A stretch of 5,179 nt of DNA from assembly GCA_037440125.1 (NCBI GenBank), contig JBBIUU010000154.1:1-5179 (forward strand), written 5' to 3'. Position 1 is the first letter of the stretch, and every line of letters starts with the position of its first letter. A program made the position numbers and the translations under genes. The notes under the pieces are model-generated. The model was given only the letters and a program-made list of their open reading frames with translations. It was not told the DNA's origin and made no database searches. This stretch comes from JAKAJA01 sp037440125 (GTDB lineage: Bacteria; Acidobacteriota; UBA4820; DSQY01). Below, piece by piece: positions 1 to 5,178 of this stretch.

Positions 1-947
1 GCCTTCTCCACGAGGGGCAGGTTGAGCTCGCCCGTGTCGGGGAGGAGGTCCTTGCCGTGGACCTCGATGCCCGCGGCGCGGATGGCCTCCTCGAGGTAGG
101 GCTCGAGCTCCTCCACGACCACGAGCTTCTTCACCGAGGCCGAGAACTTCCGGATGCGTTCGATGGGGATGGGGTTCGTGATGCCGAGCTTGAGGACGGA
201 GGCCTCGGGCACGGTCTCGCGCACGTAGCCAAAGCTCACGCCGGAGGTGACCACGCCGAGCTCGTCGGAGCCCCGGAAGACGGGGTTCCAGAGGTCGCTC
301 TCCTCGGCGAAGGCGAGGGCCTTCCGGAGGCGCTCCTCGATCTTCACGCGGCGCGCCCTGGCGTGGTTGGGCAGGAGGACGAACTTGGGGATGTCCTTGA
401 CGAAGCCCTTGGGGGGCACCTCGGCGCGCTCCTGCGAGTGCACGACGCCCGTGTGATGGCACACGCGAGTGGTCATGCGCATGAGGACGGGGCTGTCGAA
501 GCGCTCGCTCAGCTCGAAGGCCTCCCGGGTCATCCAGCGGGCCTCCTCGGCGTCGTAGGGCTCCACCATGAGGACCTTGGCGGCGCGGGCCATGGAGCGG
601 TTGTCCTGCTCGTCCTGGCTGCTGGCCATGCCGGGGTCGTCGGCGGAGACCACCACGAGGCCGCCGTTGACGCCCATGTAGGACGAGGAGAAGAAGGGGT
701 CGGCGGCCACGTTCAGGCCCACGTGTTTCATGGTGACGAGGGAGCGCGTGCCGGCCAGGCCAGCGCCCACGGCCACTTCGTAGCCGACCTTCTCGTTGGG
801 GGCCCACTGCACCGTCACGTCGGGGTAGACGGCGAGGGCCTCGAGGATCTCGGTGCTCGGGGTGCCGGGGTAGCCGGAGCCGAAGCCCACGCGGGCCTCC
901 CAGGCGCCGCGCGCCACCGCCTCGTTCCCCAGCATTAACTTGGGCAT
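1..947 (-). CDS. iorA: Indolepyruvate:ferredoxin oxidoreductase alpha subunit, N-terminal part (runs off window)
   Basis: The enzyme oxidatively decarboxylates aryl-pyruvates (indolepyruvate, phenylpyruvate) to aryl-acetyl-CoA in the cytoplasm, using thiamine diphosphate and reducing ferredoxin. About 315 codons are visible of a family usually near 600; the TPP-binding C-terminal part and the ferredoxin-like [4Fe-4S] domain would lie left of position 1. Family marks in the translation: LMLGNEAVARGAWEA (residues 4-18), GYPGTPSTEI (25-34), the probable cofactor-activating Glu in NEK (Glu52), HVGLNVAADP (about 79-88), VSADDPGM followed by SSQDEQDNR, TTRVCHHTG, then GITNPIP and VVVEELEPYLEE near the window edge. 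This order (pyrimidine-binding domain, then the transketolase-C-like domain) is that of IorA rather than of PorA or KorA. The start ATG at 947 has GGAGG nine bases upstream and gives the usual MxKLxxGNEA N-terminus. Its first codons overlap the end of buk by 13 bp. Frame and similarity are clear; substrate preference is inferred from the family. Confidence 0.93.
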   Translation of the reverse strand, partial: MPKLMLGNEAVARGAWEARVGFGSGYPGTPSTEILEALAVYPDVTVQWAPNEKVGYEVAVGAGLAGTRSLVTMKHVGLNVAADPFFSSSYMGVNGGLVVVSADDPGMASSQDEQDNRSMARAAKVLMVEPYDAEEARWMTREAFELSERFDSPVLMRMTTRVCHHTGVVHSQERAEVPPKGFVKDIPKFVLLPNHARARRVKIEERLRKALAFAEESDLWNPVFRGSDELGVVTSGVSFGYVRETVPEASVLKLGITNPIPIERIRKFSASVKKLVVVEELEPYLEEAIRAAGIEVHGKDLLPDTGELNLPLVEK

Positions 948-2014
948 GATGGTGTTCCTCCGGGATAGTCCAGGGCCTCTTCTTCGCCGCGGAGGACGCG
1001 CAGGGCGCCGCCCGCGAGGGCTTCCATCTCGAATTCGCCGGGGAAGCGGAGCACGGGGCCGAGGAACCCCACGCGCCTTTCCACCCAGGCGCAGAACAGG
1101 TCCGAATACGCCAGGCCGCCCGTGAGGACGACGCCGTCGAGCCTCCCCTCGAGGACCGTGGCCATGGCGCCGATCTCCTTGGCCACCTGGTAGGCCATGG
1201 CCTCGTAGACCTCGGCCGCCTTGCGGTCGCCCTCGGCGATGCGGCGCTCCACCTCTCTGGCGTCGTCGGTGCCGAGGTGGGCCTTGAGGCCGCCCTCCTT
1301 GGTGGTCATGCGCTTGAGGTCCGCCGCCGTGTGCTCCCCCGAGAAGCAGAGCTTGAGGAGGGCCTGGGTGGGGATCGTCCCCGCCCGCGTCGGGCCGAAG
1401 GGGCCGCCTGAGTTGGCGTTGTTCACGTCGAGGATGCGGCCGCCCTCCATGGGGGCGATGCTGAAACCGCCTCCGAGGTGGGCCACCACCCAGCGCGTGT
1501 CCTTGAGGGACTTGCCGATCCGCTCACCGGCCTTCCGCGCCGCGGCGTGGAGGTTCAGGGCGTGCACGAGGCTCTGGCGCTTGATGTGCGGGAGGCCCGA
1601 GTAGCGGGCCAGGTGCCCCATCTCGTCCACCGCCACCGGGTCCACGACGAAAGCCGGAGCGCCGAACCGCTGGGCCACCTCGAGGGCGATGAGGCAGCCG
1701 AGGTTGCTCACGTGCTCGCCCTGGAACCCCTTCCGGGCGTCATCCACCATGGCCGGATTGACCTTCAGGGTCCCCGAAGGCACGGGCCGGACGAGGCCGC
1801 CCCGCCCCACGGCCGCGTCGAGGCGCGTCACGCCGTGCCGCTTGAGGAAAGCGTCCGCGGCTTCGAGTTGGGCGGGGAGCTGGTCAGCGACGCTCCCCGG
1901 GAGCTTCCGGACGGGCACGCTCTCCTGGACCACCGGGCCGCCCTCGGTGAAGAGGGCAAGCTTCGTGCTCGTCGAACCCGGGTTCGCTACAAACACCTGA
2001 TAGGAAGGAGACAT
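935..2014 (-). CDS. buk: Butyrate kinase (acyl-phosphate kinase, ASKHA family)
   Basis: Cytoplasmic enzyme that transfers phosphate between an acyl-phosphate (butyryl-, isobutyryl- or related) and ADP, giving the free acid and ATP. The 359-residue length is normal for the family (about 355). Visible marks: ASKHA phosphate-1 loop NPGSTSTK (residues 11-18), the butyrate kinase block GRGGLVRPVPSGTLKVNPAM (70-89), EHVSNLGCLIA (100-110), VVDPVAVDEM (123-132), the phosphate-2 region VVAHLGGGFSIAP (176-188) with DVNNANSGGPFGPTRAG (196-212), and the adenosine-loop motif VVLTGGLAYS (295-304). The block at 70-89 and the VDPVAVDEM stretch separate it from acetate kinase. ATG 2014 is preceded by AGGAG five bases away. 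It is the first gene of a leftward operon and overlaps iorA by 13 bp, so the acid released may be an aryl-acetate or branched-chain acid rather than butyrate. No phosphotransacylase gene is in view. All key motifs are intact. Confidence 0.95.
   Translation of the reverse strand: MSPSYQVFVANPGSTSTKLALFTEGGPVVQESVPVRKLPGSVADQLPAQLEAADAFLKRHGVTRLDAAVGRGGLVRPVPSGTLKVNPAMVDDARKGFQGEHVSNLGCLIALEVAQRFGAPAFVVDPVAVDEMGHLARYSGLPHIKRQSLVHALNLHAAARKAGERIGKSLKDTRWVVAHLGGGFSIAPMEGGRILDVNNANSGGPFGPTRAGTIPTQALLKLCFSGEHTAADLKRMTTKEGGLKAHLGTDDAREVERRIAEGDRKAAEVYEAMAYQVAKEIGAMATVLEGRLDGVVLTGGLAYSDLFCAWVERRVGFLGPVLRFPGEFEMEALAGGALRVLRGEEEALDYPGGTPSCPS
957..961 (-). promoter_or_regulatory. Ribosome binding site of iorA inside the buk coding end
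   Basis: On the minus strand GGAGG (extended GGAGGAA, 961 to 955) lies nine bases before the ATG at 947. It sits inside the last codons of buk (the Pro-Gly-Gly stretch). It decides between two in-frame starts: ATG 947, and ATG 935, which forms a TAATG stop-start overlap with the buk stop codon. The spacing favours 947. Translation of iorA is probably coupled to that of buk. Confidence 0.75.
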
Positions 2015-2019
2015 CGGGA

Positions 2020-2062
2020 CTCCTGAGACGCAATCCTAGTGGCGTCGGGGCCCCTGCGGCAA
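2020..2062 (-). promoter_or_regulatory. Putative buk-iorA promoter and buk ribosome binding site
   Basis: Read on the minus strand: TTGCCG (2062-2057; 4 of 6 to the sigma70 -35 box), an 18-bp spacer, then TAGGAT (2038-2033; 4 of 6 to the -10 box). Transcription would start near 2026, leaving about 12 nt before ATG 2014. The Shine-Dalgarno AGGAG lies at 2024-2020 with a 5-nt spacer. The promoter is interleaved with the inverted repeat at 2039-2077, which would suit control by a bound protein. The ribosome binding site is clear; the promoter match is moderate and not exclusive. Confidence 0.45.
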
Positions 2063-2077
2063 GGTGCCGGACGCCAC
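2039..2077. repeat. Inverted repeat with 8-bp arms between the divergent operons
   Basis: GTGGCGTC (2039-2046) is perfectly mirrored by GACGCCAC (2070-2077). Between the arms sit an 8-bp palindrome GGGGCCCC (2047-2054) and a small hairpin CGGCA-AGG-TGCCG (2057-2069). The arm centres are 31 bp apart, close to three helical turns, as expected if a protein contacts one DNA face. It covers the -35 box and spacer of the putative buk promoter. It is unlikely to be a terminator because it lies upstream of both genes and no T run follows. Confidence 0.6.
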
Positions 2078-2083
2078 CCGAGG

Positions 2084-2109
2084 GGAAGTGTGGGGCATAT
2101 GGCACTTCC
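2084..2109. repeat. Inverted repeat with 7-bp arms, candidate operator
   Basis: GGAAGTG (2084-2090) and CACTTCC (2103-2109) are perfect reverse complements separated by 12 bases that include a CATATG. The dyad centre (2096.5) lies about 61 bases upstream of the start point predicted from the TATAAT at 2145-2150, a position often used by activators at promoters with a poor -35 box. A protein-binding role is inferred; only the symmetry is seen. Confidence 0.5.
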
Positions 2110-2120
2110 GCCGGGAGGGG

Positions 2121-2150
2121 GTGCCCGACGGGTCCGAACCGCCGTATAAT
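2121..2150 (+). promoter_or_regulatory. Putative promoter of the histidine kinase operon
   Basis: A perfect TATAAT (2145-2150) stands out in very GC-rich surroundings. The best -35 candidate is GTGCCC (2121-2126; 3 of 6) with an 18-bp spacer, so the promoter has a strong -10 and a weak -35. No TGn extension precedes the -10. Transcription would begin near 2157-2158, giving a leader of about 74 nt. The weak -35 and the inverted repeat centred near -61 would suit activator-dependent transcription. Confidence 0.55.
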
Positions 2151-2164
2151 TTCCGTGCAGAATT

Positions 2165-2231
2165 CGAGCCTCCGGGAAGGGCTCTCGGAGCAACGGTTCC
2201 ACCGTCTGGGACGAAAGGCGGGAGGTGCTCG
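2165..2231 (+). promoter_or_regulatory. Structured 5' leader with two exclusive foldings around the ribosome binding site
   Basis: Fold A is a hairpin CTCCGGGA (2170-2177) / TCTCGGAG (2183-2190): eight pairs including one G-U, with a 5-nt loop. A weaker hairpin GTTCC (2196-2200) / GGGAC (2208-2212) follows. Fold B pairs CGAGCCTCC (2165-2173) with GGAGGTGCTCG (2221-2231): nine pairs with a 2-nt bulge (T2226, G2227). Fold B buries the Shine-Dalgarno GGAGG (2221-2225), six bases before ATG 2232. Both folds need bases 2170-2173, so they exclude each other. This could be a translational switch. It matches no riboswitch class I recognise. Confidence 0.35.
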
Positions 2232-4160
2232 ATGGACAGGGTGTCCGGGGGCGTCACGGCCAACGGCCTCCGCAAGGCGGTGGTCGATGCGGCGGCCGCC
2301 GCCCTCCAGCCGCCGGGCAGGCTCTACCGGCTCCTCCCCCCCGACACCCTGGCGCTCCTGGACGGCGATGGCGCCCAGCACCCGCTGGTGTTGACAGAGG
2401 CCGCCGAGGCGGCCCCAGGGGGCAAGCCCAAGTTCTCGACCGCCGACGAGGTCATCCCCCTCGAGACCGACCCCGGAGCCCTCTGGGGCTACTGGGTCGT
2501 GAGGAGGGAGCAGGCCGAGGGCGCGCGCACGGCGCTCCCCGGGCTCCTCGCGCTCCTCAGACGCCTGGATCACGCGGAGGAGATGGAGAAGCTCGACAGC
2601 CTGAACCGGGACCTGCTCGCGCTCTTCGACCTCGGGGCGGACCTCTCCCGGGCCGCCTCGCCGGACCATCTCTTCGAATCACTCCGGCGGGCCGTCCACC
2701 AAGTCTTCCCCGGGAAGGCGCTGCACCTCGTGCTCCTGGGGCTGGAGGGCGGCCGGTGCTACCAGCTGACCGAGGGCCCGCGCCCCGAGCCCGCCACCGG
2801 GCCCGCGGCCCCCTGGCTCAAGGCCTTCCCCGCCCCCTTCGCCTCTTGGGGCGCAACGTCGCCCTCCGCCGTCCAGGCCGCCAAGCTCGCGGGGGGCGGC
2901 GCCACCGGGGGCGCGGCGCTGCGCCTGGGCGACCCGGCCCTGCCGAGGGGCATCCTGGCGCTGACCGGCTGGTCCGGGGAGCCCTCCGAGGTGGAGGTCG
3001 AGTTCCTCCGCCGGATGGGGGACTTCGCCGCCCTCGCCCTCGGCCGCTGGGAGGTCGCGCCAGCGGGCAACGCCAAGTCCTTGCAGGATCCCGACCTGCT
3101 GGTCCTCCTCTCGCAGGAGAAGGAGCGCCTCGACTACATCACCCGCTGCGTGCCCATCGGCCTCCTCCTCACGGACGCCGACGGCGTCATCGCCCTGGCC
3201 AACGACGCGGTGGCCAAGGCCCTCGGCGTGACCGACGTGGAGATGCGCGAGCGGAAGCTCTTCGGCTCGCGGCCCGCGGGGAGGGCCGTGCGCGGCCTCG
3301 TGGAGAAGGCCACCGCGGAGGGGAAGGCGGTGAGCACCCCCTTCGAGATGGAGGGGCGCTGGTCCCAGATCGAGGTCATCCCGTGGCCCGGGGGCAAGCA
3401 GTTCCTAATCGTCACCCAGGACATCCACGACTGGTTCCAGCTCAACCGCCTCAAGGAGGACCTCATCACCATCATCTCGCACGAGGTGAAGAACCCCCTC
3501 ACGGCAGTGCTCAACGCCGCGCACCTCCTGGCCTCGGGGCGCGCCGGGGAGCTCAACGAGGCGCAGTCGCGCATCACCCAGCTCGTCCAGGAGAACAGCC
3601 AGCAGATCAAGAGCCTGCTCGACGACGTGGTGCGCCTGAGCCGCGTGTACCACCTGAGCGTAAAGACCGAGCCGGTGGCCATCGCCCAGATGGTCCGGTC
3701 CGTCCACGCGCGCTCGGCCTCCACCCTCAAGGGCAAGGTCATCACGTGGCGCGAGAGCCTCGAAGAGCTCACCGTGCAGGGCGAGGTGCCCATGCTCGAG
3801 AGCCTCCTCGTGAACCTCATCGGCAACGCCGTGAAGTACACCGGGATCGGGGGGCACGTGGGCGTGAGGCTTTGGTCCGAGGGGAGCTGGGCCAGGCTCC
3901 GCGTGGTGGACGACGGCCCAGGGATCCCGGCGGACGAGAAGAGCCGGCTCTTCTCGCCCTTCTTCCGCGCGAGCAACGTGCGGGAGCAGGTGTCGGGCAC
4001 GGGGCTCGGCCTGGTCATCGCGAGGAACATCGCGGAGCGCCTCGGGGGCTCCCTCACCGTGAACTCACCCATCGCTGCCGACGACGCCGCCTTCCTCGGC
4101 CTCACGAGGGCCGGCGCGAAGGGCTCGGCGTTCCAACTGGAGATCCCACTGGCGAGGTAG
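2232..4160 (+). CDS. Soluble sensor histidine kinase (GAF-PAS-HisKA-HATPase)
   Basis: Hybrid-free sensor kinase of 642 residues that should autophosphorylate on His417 and pass phosphate to the response regulator encoded next. No signal peptide or membrane segment is visible, so it senses in the cytoplasm. Order: an N-terminal region (about 12-115) that ends like a small GAF domain (VIPLETDPGALWGYWVV), a more typical GAF-like region (about 125-273), a PAS domain (about 300-400, starting DYITRCVPIGLLLTDADGVI), the HisKA H-box IISHEVKNPL (414-423), N-box NLIGNAVKYT (528-537), G1 box DDGPGIP (560-566), F-box FSPFFR (574-579) and G2 box GTGLGL (589-594). All catalytic boxes are intact. A stretch of about 15 extra residues (613-628) precedes the last strand. 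ATG 2232 has GGAGG six bases upstream. An in-frame GTG at 2064 would add 56 residues but lies upstream of the predicted promoter. The signal is unknown; GAF and PAS suggest a small ligand or a redox cue. Confidence 0.93.
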   Translation: MDRVSGGVTANGLRKAVVDAAAAALQPPGRLYRLLPPDTLALLDGDGAQHPLVLTEAAEAAPGGKPKFSTADEVIPLETDPGALWGYWVVRREQAEGARTALPGLLALLRRLDHAEEMEKLDSLNRDLLALFDLGADLSRAASPDHLFESLRRAVHQVFPGKALHLVLLGLEGGRCYQLTEGPRPEPATGPAAPWLKAFPAPFASWGATSPSAVQAAKLAGGGATGGAALRLGDPALPRGILALTGWSGEPSEVEVEFLRRMGDFAALALGRWEVAPAGNAKSLQDPDLLVLLSQEKERLDYITRCVPIGLLLTDADGVIALANDAVAKALGVTDVEMRERKLFGSRPAGRAVRGLVEKATAEGKAVSTPFEMEGRWSQIEVIPWPGGKQFLIVTQDIHDWFQLNRLKEDLITIISHEVKNPLTAVLNAAHLLASGRAGELNEAQSRITQLVQENSQQIKSLLDDVVRLSRVYHLSVKTEPVAIAQMVRSVHARSASTLKGKVITWRESLEELTVQGEVPMLESLLVNLIGNAVKYTGIGGHVGVRLWSEGSWARLRVVDDGPGIPADEKSRLFSPFFRASNVREQVSGTGLGLVIARNIAERLGGSLTVNSPIAADDAAFLGLTRAGAKGSAFQLEIPLAR

Positions 4161-4167
4161 CGCGCTA
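4158..4167. repeat. 10-bp perfect palindrome over the kinase stop codon
   Basis: TAGCGCGCTA reads the same on both strands and begins with the TAG stop of the kinase gene. It overlaps a TAGAAT (4166-4171) that matches the -10 consensus in 5 of 6 positions, but no -35 box lies at the right distance. It may be chance in a GC-rich sequence. Confidence 0.25.
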
Positions 4168-4187
4168 GAATGGTCCTGGAGGGGAGC

Positions 4188-5015
4188 ATGAAGAAGCGGA
4201 TCCTGATCGCCGACGACAACCGGGCCATCACGGAGGTGCTGCAGCTCAACTTCAGCCTCCTCGGGTACGAGGTCCACGTGGCCTCCGACGGAGACGAGGC
4301 GGAGAAGAAGTGCCGCGCGGTCAAGCCCGACGTCCTCATCCTCGACGTGATGATGCCCAAGAAGAACGGGTACAAGGTCTGCCGGAACCTCAAGCTCGAC
4401 CCCGAGACGAGCCGGGTGCCCATCATCCTGCTCACGGCGAAGAACCTGAAGGAGGACGTCTACTGGGGCTACGACAGCGGCGCGGACGCCTACATGACCA
4501 AGCCCTACGACCCGCGCCAGCTCGAGATCCTCGTGGACCAGCTCATCAAGGAGACGGAGACCGGCCTGAAGACCACGGCCTGGACCGGCCTCCCCGTGGC
4601 CGCCCGCGTGGAGACCGAGCACAAGGAGCGCGTGGAGGTGGGCGCCCCCTCCGTGCTCGTGGAGGCGTCCTTCCCCAAGGAGGCGCTCGAGGCCTACGCC
4701 GCGCGCTACGGTCAGCCCAGGGCCAAGGACTTCGTGCACCGCTGCGCCTGGCTGCTCTACGAGAACCTGCACGCCGTGGCCGCCGCCGGCGTCATCGGCC
4801 AGACCCCCGACGACCGCTTCCTCGCCACCCTCCACGAGGGCGAGGTGGCCGCCTTCAGGGACCGGGCCGGCTCCGCGTTCCAGGAGCTCCTCAAGACGTG
4901 CTACGACCCCGCCGACCTGGAGAAGGACAAGCTGGCCTGGAAGGATCCCGACTCGGGCGAGCCCCGGACGGGAGCCATCCTCACCCTGCATCTCAAGGAA
5001 GTGCAGGAGCCCTGA
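4188..5015 (+). CDS. Response regulator: receiver domain plus degenerate GGDEF-like output domain
   Basis: Cytoplasmic phosphorylation-controlled regulator of 275 residues, the likely partner of the kinase 27 nt upstream. The receiver domain (1-122) is complete: acidic pair Asp9-Asp10, phospho-acceptor Asp53 in ILDVMMP, Thr83 in LLTAK, switch Tyr102 and Lys105 in KPYDP. The output part (about 130-275) has no helix-turn-helix. It follows the GGDEF domain layout: TGLP (133-136), YGQPRAKDFVHRCAWLL (174-190) where GGDEF proteins have YGHxxGDxxLxxxAxLL, and IGQTPDDRFLATL (203-215) where they have the GGDEF signature. The signature has become PDDRF and the substrate-binding Asn-Asp before YG is Ala-Ala, so cyclase activity is not expected. 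The alignment was made by eye. ATG 4188 is chosen over the in-frame ATG 4170 because GGAGG (4178-4182) sits five bases before it and because receivers normally begin MKKRILIADD. Output is probably through protein contact. Confidence 0.9.
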   Translation: MKKRILIADDNRAITEVLQLNFSLLGYEVHVASDGDEAEKKCRAVKPDVLILDVMMPKKNGYKVCRNLKLDPETSRVPIILLTAKNLKEDVYWGYDSGADAYMTKPYDPRQLEILVDQLIKETETGLKTTAWTGLPVAARVETEHKERVEVGAPSVLVEASFPKEALEAYAARYGQPRAKDFVHRCAWLLYENLHAVAAAGVIGQTPDDRFLATLHEGEVAAFRDRAGSAFQELLKTCYDPADLEKDKLAWKDPDSGEPRTGAILTLHLKEVQEP

Positions 5016-5062
5016 GCCTGGGGCCGAGAAGGCTGTGGCGAAGGGGCTCCGGCCCGCGCGCC

Positions 5063-5091
5063 TTGACACCCGAGCCCCCGCCGCGTACACT
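5063..5091 (+). promoter_or_regulatory. Strong sigma70-type promoter of the initiator tRNA gene
   Basis: A perfect -35 box TTGACA (5063-5068) is followed by a 17-bp spacer and TACACT (5086-5091; 4 of 6 to TATAAT). The predicted start near 5098-5100 leaves only two to four leader bases before the tRNA at 5102. The tRNA therefore appears to have its own promoter and does not depend on the response regulator operon. No convincing terminator is seen between 5016 and 5062. Confidence 0.8.
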
Positions 5092-5101
5092 GTCCTCTTG
5101 T

Positions 5102-5178
5102 CGCGGGGTGGAGCAGTCCGGTAGCTCGCTGGGCTCATAACCCAGAGGTCGAAGGTTCAAATCCTTCCCCCGCCACCA
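5102..5178 (+). tRNA. Initiator tRNA-fMet (anticodon CAT)
   Basis: A 77-nt cloverleaf closes fully: acceptor CGCGGGG (5102-5108) with CCCCGCC (5168-5174), D stem GAGC (5111-5114) / GCTC (5124-5127), anticodon stem CTGGG (5129-5133) / CCCAG (5141-5145), anticodon CAT at 5136-5138, T stem GAAGG (5151-5155) / CCTTC (5163-5167) with loop TTCAAAT, then A and an encoded CCA (5176-5178). It is the initiator because positions 1 and 72 do not pair (C and C), the anticodon stem ends in three G-C pairs next to the loop, and the D stem has A11-T24. It delivers formyl-methionine to the ribosomal P site at translation start. Position 72 is C here; Escherichia coli has A. Confidence 0.97.

Noticed and set aside
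57..938. Long plus-strand open frame opposite iorA
   Set aside because: It is rich in Gly, Ala, His and Glu with no family motif, and it lies antisense to a clear IorA reading frame. Open frames of this kind are a by-product of G/C third positions.
2064..2231. Kinase start at the upstream GTG (56 extra residues)
   Set aside because: No ribosome binding site precedes it, it lies upstream of the TATAAT, and the extra translation has no recognisable content. ATG 2232 has an ideal GGAGG.
2170..2231. Cobalamin or cyclic-di-GMP riboswitch in the kinase leader (CGGGAAGG and GGGACGAAAGG look suggestive)
   Set aside because: Only short fragments resemble those classes. The rest of each consensus (B12 box context, GEMM paired stems and receptor) is missing, and the leader is too short for a cobalamin riboswitch.
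4170..4187. Regulator start at ATG 4170
   Set aside because: It has only a distant GAGG upstream, would consume the strong GGAGG that serves ATG 4188, and adds six residues before the normal receiver N-terminus.
3134..4435. 433-codon minus-strand open frame crossing the kinase and regulator genes
   Set aside because: Its Ser/Arg-rich composition mirrors the codon bias of the opposite strand. It spans two real genes and their gap and shows no domain.
4788..4824. Active diguanylate cyclase
   Set aside because: The signature loop reads PDDRF instead of GGDEF and the substrate-binding residues are replaced, so cyclic-di-GMP synthesis is not supported.
5021..5055. Intrinsic terminator after the response regulator (GGGCCG / CGGCCC)
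   Set aside because: The 6-bp stem has a 23-nt loop and no T run follows; the bases after it are GCGCGCC. It is too weak to call.
4065..5138. 357-codon minus-strand open frame over the regulator and into the tRNA
   Set aside because: It is low-complexity (Val, Gly, Leu, His, Glu), antisense to a clear receiver domain, and runs into the tRNA gene.
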